DNA of 64,000 bases from Brachyhypopomus gauderio (GCF_052324685.1 NW_027506909.1:852217-916216), one strand, 5' to 3'. Counted from the stretch's first letter, positions 43,684 to 55,379 are shown. Program-made: numbers and translations. Notes: a model not told the origin generated them from the sequence alone.

Positions 43684-44480
43684 TGCTAGGGGCTTGGGGG
43701 CCCCCAGACGTTGAGATTTCTGGTGATCTGAGATGTTGATGCTGTCATCCAGCTGTGTCTTGGCATTACTCTATTTGTGACTATGACTTGACTGGAAAGC
43801 AATGTCTCAGTGAGCCCTCATGCCTGTGGTCACCTCTGAACCTCTCCCTTTAGTTATGCTGCTATAGATTAGTCTGCCGGAGCCACATGCTGATCACTGG
43901 CACGTGAGCTACGTACATTTAAATCAACGGTGGTTTAAATTCATGTCCACTCAGTCTGTATTATCTATCTTCTTGCATGGCTCTACCCAAGACGATTGGA
44001 TACAGGCACCTGCAGGCACCTGGGGGATGGTCTGGCTGCCGGTGGATGTGCTGATACCAGGGTTCACCTGGGGAGTAACACTGCAGTCGGAGCCTACAAT
44101 ACCAGCATCACTGCTCCGACACGGAATGAAAGCCTGGCATTCATCAACAGACATTTACAGTGACAATATCAAAACCCAGAACTTTCAATTCTACCTTTTA
44201 CCTAGTCTGATTGTGTGAATTATGTGTGACTTGTGTATTTGTGTGTTAACGGGCCGCCCAATGGAGGATGGGTTCCCTTTTGAGTCTTGGTTCTCCCGAG
44301 GTTTCTTCCTATTCCCCACCATCATAGGGAGTTTTTCCTCGCCACTGTCGCCTTTGGCTTGCTCATTAGGGTTCTGGACCCATAGTATTGTTAACCTTGT
44401 AAACCCTGTAAAGCTGCTTTGCGACAACTTGAGTTGTTAAAAGCGCTATACAAATAAACTTTGATTTGATTTGATTTGAT
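43684..44480 (+). mobile_element. 5'-truncated L2 LINE 3' end
   Basis: Non-coding 3' UTR of an L2-clade element ending in the typical tail (gagtttttcctcgccactgt, ctgctttgcgacaacttgag, agcgctatacaaataaactt) and (TTTGA)n repeats. No RT coding is left. It starts exactly where the homology with the copy D flank ends. Confidence 0.7.
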
Positions 44481-45059
44481 ATAGAGTGTACATACAACAT
44501 ACAAGGTAATTCTCAAAGATAATCCTGATTCCTGATCATTTATGCCCTCCGAAAGCCATAAGGATTTGTGAAAGTTTTGTGTTTGATAATAATTTATGTT
44601 AAAGATCTAATTATTGCACTTTGTAGACTAACATAGTAGAGTAGTATAAACTGATTAAATCAGATAAACTGTGGTGGCTGTGTTCTTGGTGGTTGTGTTC
44701 TTTGTCATGATGTTTAAAAGGTTAGTACAATCTTCCATAAGAGTTTTAGTAAAGGTAGTGGGTTAGATGAGGTTTTCTTGTATTGTGAAGGGTGTAAGTG
44801 TGAGTCGCATTTATTGTAGTGATTTATTGTAGTGATTTATTGTAGTGATTTATTGTAATGCATACATGGAGGACTGGATAAAAAAGGGAAGCAGAGACCA
44901 TCAACCAGGAATGAAAGACACAAATGAACAACTTGAACAAGAGGCTAACCAAATGTGGACTTGAGAAGAACGGTTATACCGGGGGGCTTAAGTGCAAGTA
45001 CACACACATGCATGCAGTAATCAACCTGGAAGAAGAGCAACAATCCCAGGGGTACAGCA
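44481..45059. other. Spacer between L2 tail and minisatellite
   Basis: Nothing recognised apart from a short four-copy repeat of tttattgtagtga near 44810-44850. Confidence 0.4.
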
Positions 45060-46596
45060 GGAACATGTAGAGACACGAGGAACATGTAGAGACACGAGGA
45101 ACATGTAGAGACACGAGGAACATGTAGAGATAAGAGGAACATGTAGAGACACGAGGAACATGTAGAGACACGAGGAACATGTAGAGATAAGAGGAACATG
45201 TAGAGACAAGAGGAACATGTAGAGACACGAGGAACATGTAGAGACATGAGGAACATGTAGAGACACGAGGAATATGTAGAGATAAGAGGAACATGTAGAG
45301 ACAAGAGGAACATGTAGAGACACAAGGAACATGTAGAGACAAGAGGAACATGTAGAGACACAAGGAACATGTAGAGACAAGAGGAACATGTAGAGACACG
45401 GGGAACATGTAGAGATAAGAGGAACATGTAGAGACAAGAGGAACATGTAGAGACACGAGGAACATGTAGAGACATGAGGAACATGTAGAGACACGAGGAA
45501 CATGTAGAGATAAGAGGAACATGTAGAGACAAGAGGAACATGTAGAGACACGAGGAACATGTAGAGATAAGAGGAACATGTAGAGACACGAGGAACATGT
45601 AGAGACAAGAGGAACATGTAGAGACACGAGGAACATGTAGAGACAAGAGGAACATGTAGAGACATGTAGAGACATGAGGAACATGTAGAGACACGAGGAA
45701 CATGTAGAGACAAGAGGAACATGTAGAGACACGAGGAACATGTAGAGATAAGAGGAACATGTAGAGACATGAGGAACATGTAGAGACACGAGGAACATGT
45801 AGAGACACGAGAAACATGTAGAGACACGAGGAACATGTAGAGACACGAGGAACATGTAGAGACAAGAGGAACATGTAGAGACACGAGGAACATGTAAAGA
45901 TAAGAGGAACATGTAGAGACATGAGGAACATGTAGAGACAAGAGTAACATGTAGAGACATGAGGAACATGTAGAGACATGAGGAACATGTAGAGATAAGA
46001 GGAACATGTAGAGACACAAGGAACATGTAGAGACACGAGGAACATGTAGAGACATGAGGAACATGTAGAGATAAGAGAAACATGTAGAGACACGAGGAAC
46101 ATGTAGAGACAAGAGGAACATGTAGAGACACGAGGAACATATAGAGACACGAGGAACATGTAGAAACAAGAGGAACATGTAGAGACACAAGGAACATGTA
46201 GAGACACGAGGAACATGTAGAGACAAGAGGAACATGTAGAGACACGAGGAACATGTAGAGACAAGAGGAACATGTAGAGACACGAGGAACATATAGAGAC
46301 ACGAGGAACATGTAGAAACAAGAGGAACATGTAGAGACATGAGGAACATGTAGAGATAAGAGGAACATGTAGAGACACGAGGAACATGTAGAGACAAGAG
46401 GAACATGTAGAGACACGAGGAACAAATAGAGACACGAGGAACATGTAGAGACAAGAGGAACATGTAGAGACATGAGGAACATGTAGAGACACGAGGAACA
46501 TGTAAAGATAAGAGGAACATGTAGAGACACGAGGAACATGTAGAGACACGAGGAACATATAGAGACAAGAGGAACATGTAGAGACATGAGGAACAT
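45060..46596. repeat. 19-bp minisatellite, array 1 (about 80 units)
   Basis: Units of the form aggaacatgtagagacacg, with variants at the last positions (gacacg, gacaag, gacatg, gataag). Because 19 is not a multiple of three and the minus strand lacks stops, all three minus frames stay open for more than 500 codons; these are not genes. One contracted unit occurs near 45655-45676. Confidence 0.97.
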
Positions 46597-46740
46597 CTGG
46601 GGACAGTTAATGGTCAGTTCTATAGGCCAGACCAGTACAAGTGGGTGGAGGAAAACAAGAGGATTTTGTCTGTTTTATTGCAAGAAAAATGGCATGAAAA
46701 TCCACAACACAAATACCAAGAGAAAAAATTTAGAATAAAC

Positions 46741-47591
46741 TAGTGGTGGGCCGTTAACGCCGTTAACGGCGTTAACGGCGGTCGATAATTTGATACTCTT
46801 ATCGGGCGATATAAAAATTATCACCGTTAATCTATTCTTAAAGTTGGGTTGGGAACTGGGTCAAAATGGATAAGCAAACTATGATGACTTTCAACTTGAT
46901 AGTTTAGCTCGGCTGTATTACTAACCAAATTGCACAGTAGGGGCGAGAACGAGTTTTTAAATTACAAATCGTACGTGTTTTTACATGGATGCAGCCACGA
47001 AGTCGCCAAAGAAGTTTGCTTAATGGAAAATTCATTTTTAGGAACGTAAAGTGTTACCGGAGCGGAGCTCGGAGCGGTCGTTTTCTGCATGGTCCTAGCG
47101 CTAGATTCGTCGCTATTTAAATATTTATTTTTAACCGTTAAAACTACAGAGGACCAAAACTGACTTTTGAAAATTACGTCCGTGAGGTTAAATGTACTAA
47201 ATGTTGGCTTACATTTCAAATATTATGTTTAGCTGAATAAACATGTTATTTGATGTAGTATGTAGGCTTACAAATTCATGTTTAACTGAATAAACCGTTG
47301 AACACGAGTAGCCTACATTTTATTGAGCATGTTTTTTTTTTTCTTCAAGTATCAAAGTAGAACAGCTTCCTCAAGCAGTCATTGATGCATTTTGGAAACA
47401 GGAGATGAACCCCTGGTCTAATGGACCCTCTGTATTAAGAAACCCTATCTCAAAAACTGACTTTTAGTCATTACTTGGGTAGCAGGCATATGAGCCATTT
47501 TAATATAGATTAATCTAGATTAATCTAGATTAATTTCAAGATTTCAGTGAGATTAATCTAGATTAAAAAAATTTATCTATGCCCACCCCTA
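46741..47591. mobile_element. Non-autonomous hAT-type DNA transposon
   Basis: An 851-bp element with terminal inverted repeats (left TAGTGGTGGGC; right end reads TAGGGGTGGGC on the other strand), flanked by the exact 8-bp duplication GAATAAAC (46733-46740 and 47592-47599). The 8-bp target site and TIR wording fit the hAT superfamily. The interior has palindromic gttaacgccgttaacggcgt near the left end and repeated tctagattaa near the right end. No transposase reading frame. Confidence 0.8.
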
Positions 47592-47599
47592 GAATAAAC

Positions 47600-48486
47600 T
47601 AAAAAAAAGTAATTTTCAAGAATATCAAAGTTGTGAATTCTAGAAGGAAGCACTCATGCAGGGATCCTCTCCCTCTTCCAGGAACTCCGCCTCTTTGTGG
47701 AGTTTAGCCTGTACCACAACTGCTGAAGCATTTGTGCTACAGAAAGGTAGGGGTTCAATTCCACACGAAGGTACTTCTCCAACAGGAGGGTTAGTCTTCC
47801 CTTTAATGAACTAAGATCGCGTATTAGATTCATGAATAGATTATGGAAATAGAAAACTATATTGTAGTAAGAATCATTGTATGATTGTATGATCAGAATT
47901 TATTTTTGCAAATACAGATTTTGTTTCCATACAAATACATGAAGTAAAATAACATTTATTATCTTCACTGAAGGTACTTTTAGTTTACAAAAGTAAAATA
48001 TAGAGGGATTTTACTCATACACACAGCTAAATGAGCAATATTCTTATAAAGGTAAAAATGTTTTTGAAAAATCACCATGATTTTGAGAGTAGAAAAGGTT
48101 TACTCTGCACAAACTGTAATAATTCCAGCCTGTATATAACTCCATGGGAGTAAATAGCACAGAATAAAAAAACATCACAGACATTTTAACTCAAAGGACA
48201 AGAACGATGACAGATACTAATAACCAAGCTTAGGCTCGAATTGCAGATATGAATTCTCTTCCATAATAAGAAAGATCATGTAAAAATGAAACAAATGCTT
48301 CATTCAAATAAGCAGAGGACAAACACTGCAAAGGCAGAGTGAACATGGGCTTTGACCTTCAGTTTTTGGAAAGCACTTGAAGGATCTGGCAGTTACTCTT
48401 ACGTAGTAAGAATGTGACTTTGAACATTCCCAAACAAATGAAAAGATCAATATATGCTTTCCCACAAGTAAAGCAATATCCCATAC
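47600..48486. other. Spacer between the hAT element and her copy C
   Basis: AT-rich, nothing recognised. A ggttcaattcc box near 47752 resembles a tRNA B-box, but no tRNA fold was found. Confidence 0.4.
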
Positions 48487-48560
48487 TTTACACATGTAAA
48501 ATTAGAGGATTTTACACATGTAAAATTAGAGGACTTTACACATGTAAAATTAGAGGACTA
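48487..48560. repeat. Three-copy tandem repeat of about 24 bp
   Basis: Unit tttacacatgtaaaattaga followed by ggac/ggat, repeated three times just beside the her copy C 3' side. Confidence 0.85.
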
Positions 48561-48588
48561 AGTCAAATTTTCTTAGAAATCATGGCAA

Positions 48589-48636
48589 GAGTCCGTGTGG
48601 TTCTCACAGGGTCTCCAGAGTGCACTGCAGGCAAAA
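48589..48636 (-). pseudogene. Fragment of a her exon 2 3' end
   Basis: About 48 bp (tgtggttctcacagggtctc cagagtgcactgcaggc) are a diverged copy of the region encoding the WRPW end of the her genes. It lies immediately downstream of copy C in the same orientation and is too short to encode anything. Confidence 0.75.
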
Positions 48637-48675
48637 CCTAACCAGCAACATCTTCAAATACAGATTAAAAGGAAA

Positions 48676-49342
48676 TCAATTCCTACAAAATGAACAGTTC
48701 ATTCTCTTCCAAAGCCTGTTATTGTGATTTCTTAGAGTGTCCACGTGGTTCTCCCAGGGTCTCCAGAGTTCACTGCAGGCTGGAGTCTCCTCTTTGCTGC
48801 TGATCTGACAGGCTGGAGAGCTGAACTGGGCCAGGACCTTTCTGCTCTTCTCCATGGAAGGTTGCATGCTGACGAAGTGGCTCAGCAGTCTTCTCTGGGA
48901 CTCAGTCTGCATTTGACACTGAGACAGGAAGTTGACGGCCTCCTGCACACACCTGCTGTGGCCTTCATTAGCTGCAGTGGAGCAGGGAGAGTCCGTGTGA
49001 GAGTGATGCTGCTGTCTCAGGAACTGAACCGTCATCTCCAGGATGTCGGCCTTCTCCTGTCTGGAATCAGGCTGTTGCTTTAGGAATTCTGGACTCAGGA
49101 GAGACTTGAGCTTCTCAACGCTGCTGTCGATATGTTCTTTATGCATCTTCTCCACTGCTGGGTTCTTAACTGGAAACAAATAAAGATTTGCTTGTTAATA
49201 CTCATATCTAATATATGTTAAGATATTAACAGATCATATATAATAACATATAACACATGTGCCAGTTTCGTATATTTACCTTGTTTGTAAGTGGAAGATG
49301 TTCTTTGGAGTAGATCCTAGCTGCCGTGATTGTAGGAGTCAT
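48676..49342 (-). CDS. Her4-like HLH-WRPW gene with altered basic region, copy C
   Basis: Exon 1 49342-49280; exon 2 ends at 48676. The 1-nt deletion and acceptor situation are those of copy B: exon start 49169 (after CAG) is frameshifting, 49164 (after TTAAG) keeps the frame and gives 183 aa. The basic segment and C-terminal extension are the same as in copy B, as is the 3' flank for about 40 bp past the stop. Only a few nucleotide differences from B were seen in the gene, so duplication or conversion between B and C is recent. Upstream it differs from B and D except for the promoter and the 198-bp block. Confidence 0.6.
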
Positions 49343-49401
49343 GGCTGTGTGTCTTCTGTCAGTGCTGTGCTCTCTCTCTCTCTCTCTCTCTCTCCCTCCT
49401 C

Positions 49402-49463
49402 TATTTATACTCCCCAATCTCCATATGAATGTGTGAGTCTTGGGTTTGCTGGAGGTTCTCACA
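49402..49463 (-). promoter_or_regulatory. Promoter of her copy C
   Basis: TATAAATA at 49409-49402 and TGTGAGAA at 49463-49456 on minus. The CT tract next to the TATA box is longer than in the other copies. Confidence 0.6.
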
Positions 49464-50001
49464 GTCTGCAGCCAATGGCTGAGTGTGGATGACACTAAAG
49501 AACAGTGAGCTGCCACATGCCCGATGAAGTGTGCATTACCCAGGAAACAATGGGGCCGTCTCCAGGGAGCAGGTGGAGGGGTGGGTCTGTGTGGGGGGGG
49601 TGGGGCTGTGTGGAGGGGGGGTCTGTGTGGGGGGGTGGGTCTGTGTGGCAGAAAGTGTGTGGGAAAGTGTACAGGGAATACACAGACCCTGTGATTCAAT
49701 TATATCTGTCCCCTGAGGTTCAACAAACTGTGACAGCACGTGCTCCACTCATTCTGCAGGTTAAATTACATAACAAGATTAATAACATTTATTATGTGCT
49801 GTATAGTAACCCAAAAATGACTTTTTGCATATTTGAAAAGATTTTAATATCTACAGACAGTGAACGGGCAGTCTATTGAATATTTTATGATTGGACCACA
49901 AACAACAAGAACAACATATAATGACTCACAGAACCATGTAAAATAAAGAAAATGAAAAACAGAAATGAAAAATATAGAACTATATTTATTGAATTTCTAT
50001 T

Positions 50002-50199
50002 ATTTGACTTTATGTAGATGCCAGCGTGGCCTATCGTTGTGTGTGCAGCAGCAGGTCAGCTGGGAGCAGGACTGAGTGAGTCGTTCAGCACTGAGAGTCT
50101 TCTCTCCAGAGCTTTCCCACACTCCCCACCATTCATCCTGGGAGAGATGAATAGACGTGTGCCCCCACACACTCGCTCAGCATATGGCCAAAGAAATCA
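50002..50199 (-). promoter_or_regulatory. 198-bp conserved upstream block, copy C
   Basis: Same length and apparently the same sequence as the blocks upstream of B and D, with the CSL site TTCCCACA at 50114-50121. Here the sequence on both sides is unrelated to B and D, which isolates the block as the conserved unit. Confidence 0.55.
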
Positions 50200-52954
50200 G
50201 TAACAAAAACAAACAAACATTAAAACACTTTATGTACTTAAATAGAACACTTAAAATAGCAAATGTAACATTAATAATTTACAGTGGTATTTGCAGTGGT
50301 ATTTTAATACCAATATTCAGCTGTCATCACTAAGTGTCTTCCTGACATTATATGGGATGCACGAGGTTTGAAATCTCATGGTTAATCTTATGGAACAAAA
50401 TTGCATTGTTTCACTAGTGCCACACATCTGTCTGTAGAGTGTAGGACTGCAGCGGGAATACAACTGGTCTGAAGCTAATAACAAAAAATACTTATATTAT
50501 CTTATGAGTATTATAAGAATAATGACCTATGTTTTTTATGTTTACTAATAGTGTGCAGTTCTGTTACGTACTTCCCACGAGTATGTACTGCATTTCAGAG
50601 TCTCCCCAAATGTGTTTGTAAGCCATTTTGTGAGTGCTGCATTTAATTCTGCTGACCTCCTCTGGGACAGCTCTGGTTATGTTTGAATGCATGGACAGAG
50701 AAAACGAAATCAGAGTAGAGCTATACCTGCACTCAGAAAATCAATTATTAAGCTAAAATCCAGCTCTCTTTACCAGATTTCTTAATGGGAGTTCTAGGCA
50801 TTAATCCAGTCTAAGAAACTTTACTGTTTATATGAACACTTGATTAATCATGAAAGTGCAGAAATACAATTAGTAATATGATCCTATTATAAAATGCATG
50901 TAAATGAACAAACTGAATGGACATTTTATTAGACGCACCTGTTCTTTCATGAGTGGAGCTCTCCTTAAATCAGACACATGGCCCCATAGAGCAGCACTAA
51001 CTAATTGAATGAAAATTAAGTGATCTGAGTGACTTTGAACATGGCATGGTCATCTGTACTAGAATATGTATTTGAAAAGCTGCTTGAGGGTGTTTGCTTA
51101 GAATCGACTAGTGAAAAACATCTGAGCACTGAGCTACCAATCTACATGCAGCAGTGCATAGTTACTGTGTTAATGAATCTAATTATGCAGCAAAAATTCA
51201 AATCTTGTTAAATGAGGCTGTAACAGGTGGCTCAGTCTGCTGCCAACAGAAGCCAGGAGCCAATCAGGGTTCGTTTGCCTGATCTCTCTCAGGTGGCCTC
51301 ACTCTATATAACAGCTTTGAAAAGGCCACTCTGTGAGGTCTTGGTGTGTGCTACATGTACTCTAAGATAGTTGGTAATTGATATAAAATTTCCAGTAGAT
51401 TTTTTAATCCGATTTCATGAGGGATAGTCTTCCCTTGTGTTTGTGTAAAGTTGTTTCTTCTGTGGAGGGGGGCACTCTCTTTCAGTCTCTTTTGTCTCGG
51501 TCACAGTTGATTGTCCTGATCTCACTTGTAGAATGCTGGCTAGAGTCTGGGTCCCTGACGTAAGCAGACCTGGGCTCGTTTGATGAACCGGGCAGTTCTA
51601 CCAGGGTTCTGCTGTTTGCTTGTTTGTTTTCGTGAGCTCCCTTCCACTCCTGTTGTCTCCACTAAGGACTCCCAACACTCCTTCTTCCTACGTTACTCCC
51701 AAGTCCCCCTCACTTTCCCTGTAATGTAGAGAGCAGAGCCATGTGCTCTAGTACCCCTACACCACCAGTGTGCACCCTGCCCCAGCTGTTGCCTCTGTTA
51801 GTCTCTAGGTGGGGAGATTTTGTACTGTTTGACTCACAGTTTTGTTCAGTGACAAAGTGCAATGGATAAAAAACTTTTATAATAAAGTTTATAATAAAGT
51901 TATAATATTATACATTTTAGAATAAAAAGGACATGATAAATCTTCTAACTTATCAAAATGCTTTAGAATCAGAATTTGTAAAACATCCAGAAGTTATAAA
52001 ATTGTGAAAATGTGCTGTGATATTTAGGGATTGACGAAGACTAGTTGATGATTAATGGATTAAAATGAAAAGATTTAGCACAAAAATCATTCATAGAGAG
52101 TTCACTGAATCAAATATTTATTTTTAAACCATTTCTGGAAATGTTTTTGCAGTTTCACAAATAAAGTGATATATATGGCTTTCACGGAAAGTGTTAAGAC
52201 TAGAGAACTTTCTGGAGAAAGATACAATAATCTCAATACATTTAGCTAATTGCTAATTTAGCTAATTGAATAAAAAAATTTGTAATAGATGTAAAAACAT
52301 GCACATTACAACATACACCAACTAAATACCCAATATGGGCTTTCATTATACAACAAAGTTTGGAACATACATGATATAATAAATTGTCCATAATATAGAA
52401 TTTGCAGATTTGATACATTTCCCAAATGGAAACATGCACACGTGCTTTTACACAATTACAGCAACTCATCATGTAACAAATGAAAACAATTAATGCTTTC
52501 CTGTTCTGTAAAATCACAGATTTCAAGACTACAAATCCAAACAGTTCAGTTGTGAACTAAGTAATACAGATTCATAGTAATCTCACTCCTGTTGAGGAGG
52601 AAGAGCTGCATAGACATAAATATTATTATGTATTCAAGTCTTAAAGCTCATTATGGAAAATTATATAGATAAGCGGCTTTAAGCAATATTGTAGATACAT
52701 TTTCTTACACAATAAGAAATATAATCTGAAAAGTAACAAAAGCTCTCTTTGAAAGCGTAATTCAACCATTCTGCACAAGCAGCAAGCATACATCTATATC
52801 CAAGTCTGGAACCTGACATATGCATTAATTAATTGATAAAAATGCTCCCAAATGGAAATACATACACACGCTTTTGCGCAATTAAAGCAATTCATCACAA
52901 CAGATGAAAAATGAAATAATGTCTTATAAACTTATAAGATAACTTAGACAATCC
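50200..52954. other. AT-rich interval between her copies C and D
   Basis: No gene recognised. Around 50930-51060 the sequence (attagacgcacctgttcttt, gatctgagtgactttgaaca) reads like a fragment of a multi-copy fish repeat, family not identified. An imperfect TTTATAATAAAGT duplication lies near 51876-51905. Confidence 0.4.
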
Positions 52955-53600
52955 TCAGTTGATAATCTTCAACTCTGTTGTCCTAATGAGAAAAGTGTCC
53001 ACGTGGTTCTCCCAGGGTCTCCAGAGTTCACTGCAGGCTGGAGTCTCCTCTTTGCTGCTGATCTGACAGGCTGGAGAGCTGAACTGGGCCAGGACCTTTC
53101 TGCTCTTCTCCATGGAAGGTTGCATGCTGACGAAGTGGCTCAGCAGTCTTCTCTGGGACTCAGTCTGCACTTGACACTGAGACAGGAAGTTGACGGCCTC
53201 CTGCACACACCTGCTGTGGCCTTCATTAGCTGCAGTGGAGCAGGGAGAGTCCATGTGAGAGTGATGCTGCTGTCTCAGGAACTGAACCGTCATCTCCAGG
53301 ATGTCGGCCTTCTCCTGTCTGGAATCAGGCTGTTGCTTTAGGAATTCTGGACTCAGGAGAGACTTGAGCTTCTCAACGCTGCTGTCGATATGTTCTTTAT
53401 GCATCTTCTCCACTGCTGGGTTCTTAACTGGAAACAAATAAAGATTTGCTTGTTAATACTCATATCTAATATATGTTAAGATATTAACAGATCATATATA
53501 ATAACATATAACACATGTGCCAGTTTCGTATATTTACCTTGTTTGTAAGTGGAAGATGTTCTTTGGAGTAGATCCTAGCTGCCGTGATTGTAGGAGTCAT
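52955..53600 (-). CDS. Her4-like HLH-WRPW gene with altered basic region, copy D
   Basis: Exon 1 53600-53538; exon 2 ends at 52955. The CAG acceptor (exon start 53427) is frameshifting; TTAAG (exon start 53422) keeps the frame, giving 176 aa. The basic segment is NPAVEKMHKEHIDSSVEK as in B and C. One residue differs in the linker (HHSHMDS instead of HHSHTDS) and Val replaces Met in FLSQCQVQ. After HVDT it diverges from A, B and C and ends FLIRTTELKIIN. Its upstream flank is nearly identical to that of B for about 780 bp. Confidence 0.6.
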
Positions 53601-53649
53601 GGCTGTGTGTCTTCTGTCAGTGCTGTGCTCTCTCTCTCTCTCCCTCCTC

Positions 53650-53711
53650 TATTTATACTCCCCAATCTCCATATGAATGTGTGAGTCTTGGGTTTGCTGG
53701 AGGTTCTCACA
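53650..53711 (-). promoter_or_regulatory. Promoter of her copy D
   Basis: TATAAATA at 53657-53650 and TGTGAGAA at 53711-53704 on minus, as in the other copies. Confidence 0.6.
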
Positions 53712-53887
53712 GTCTGCAGCCAATGGCTGAGTGTGGATGACACTAAAGAACAGTGAGCTGCCACATGCCCGATGAAGTGTGCATTACCCAGGAAACAATG
53801 GGGCCGTCTCCAGGGAGCAGGTGGAGGGGTGGGTCTGTGTGGGGGGGTGGGGCTGTGGGGGGGGGGGGGGGTTGGGGGTGGGTCCGT

Positions 53888-54669
53888 AATAAAATTTAAA
53901 ACACTTTAAAATGTAAAGCTTTAAAAATGTAAACATTGAAATAAGCATAAATAGGAAAGAAAACAGTTTGTATAGTCAGAACCACAAAGAAAGTGAAAGA
54001 AACATTCATAGAAGCAATTACATTAATCTATAATGATACAGAAATGGAAACATAAGAAAAGGAAAAGTGTTAAAAAAAAAAAAATCATTTGACTTTATGT
54101 AGATGCCAGCGTGGCCTATCGTTGTGTGTGCAGCAGCAGGTCAGCTGGGAGCAGGACTGAGTGAGTCGTTCAGCACTGAGAGTCTTCTCTCCAGAGCTTT
54201 CCCACACTCCCCACCATTCATCCTGGGAGAGATGAATAGACGTGTGCCCCCACACACTCGCTCAGCATATGGCCAAAGAAATCAAGACTCACGCAGAGAG
54301 TTTTACAAAAAAAACTAAATCAGTCTTATTAAAATAAAACAGAGATTGTTTTAAACATAATAATAATAACAACAAACAAGATGTAATCGTTAGCTTTAAA
54401 GAGTCTTTTGTACCTTTTTACAATCTGATGTATTAAGCTAAGTGTGAAATGACATCACAGGGCACACTTCAATTGTTACCTAAACTAGGAATGCCAACAG
54501 TCTTGAACTGAAAATGAGCGAGTTTATTTTTAAGTTGATCCTTTAGACACTTGACAGGAAAATTATTTGAAATAAGATGAGAAAAATGATATTCTGTTAG
54601 TAATGTTGAGAGTCTATAAGAATATATAGGGGCAATTACATTAATCTATAATGATATCTATAATGTAAT
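53888..54669. repeat. 782-bp duplicated flank, copy D side
   Basis: Partner of 42902-43683; ends at the same tctataatgtaat, followed here by L2 ORF2 sequence. Confidence 0.85.
54087..54284 (-). promoter_or_regulatory. 198-bp conserved upstream block, copy D
   Basis: Third copy of the block, with the CSL site TTCCCACA at 54199-54206. Confidence 0.5.
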
Positions 54670-55379
54670 ACTAATTTCCAAACTTACAAAAAATCAAGCA
54701 GGCACAGAACCTCAGATTCCAGTAAACCTCACTAGTAATGTATTTATAGATTTTTTTGATAATAAAATAGAGAATATTAGACAAAATATAAAACCCTTTA
54801 TTAGCAATACTACTGGTATGTCATCTGGTTTGGTTGATATTGATTTAAATCGCATACTGGGAGAAAAACTTGATGCTTTTCATCCACTCCCACAATCAGA
54901 ATTAGAGAAAATAATTTCTTCCTTAAATTGTGCTACCTGCACACTAGACTCGGTTCCATCAAAGTTATTAAAAGAGGTATTACCAGCGGTAACTGAACCT
55001 CTTCTAACTATAGTTAACTCATCCATTACAATAGGTCACATGCCCAAATCATGTAAATTAGCAGTTATTAAACCTCTGATTAAGAAACCAAATCTTGATC
55101 CTACTGTACTATCTAATTATAGACCCATTTCAAACACATCATTTATATCTAAGATCATAGAAAAAGCTGTTGCCCAGCAATTATGCCTATATCTGCATAG
55201 GCATCACATATTTGAAAAGTTCCAATCTGGTTTTAGGCCCCATCACAGTACTGAAACAGCATTAGTTAAAGTAACAAATGACCTCCTCCTTGCTTCAGAT
55301 CAAGGTTATGTATCGCTGTTAGTGCTTCTTGATCTTAGTGCAGCTTTCGACACAATTGATCATAGGATCAATCAATCAA
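54668..55379 (+). mobile_element. L2-clade LINE, 5'-truncated, left part of the interrupted copy
   Basis: Encodes the middle of ORF2 in plus frames: [60 protein letters not shown] and [14 protein letters not shown] (fingers and palm of the reverse transcriptase). It starts within ORF2, so it was 5'-truncated, and breaks at AGGATC (55374-55379), continuing at 60290. Confidence 0.85.

Noticed and set aside
44945-46596. Open frames of more than 500 codons on minus with MFLVSLHVPRVST-type repeats
   Set aside because: All three minus frames are open because the 19-bp unit has no stop on that strand. There is no promoter, start context or splice structure. The same applies to 61823-63996.
47690-47770. 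tRNA or tRNA-SINE (ggttcaattcc B-box)
   Set aside because: No matching A-box spacing, anticodon arm or acceptor stem could be folded.
48414-48641. 75-codon open frame with YTCKIRG repeats
   Set aside because: Produced by the three-copy 24-bp repeat and the her relic.
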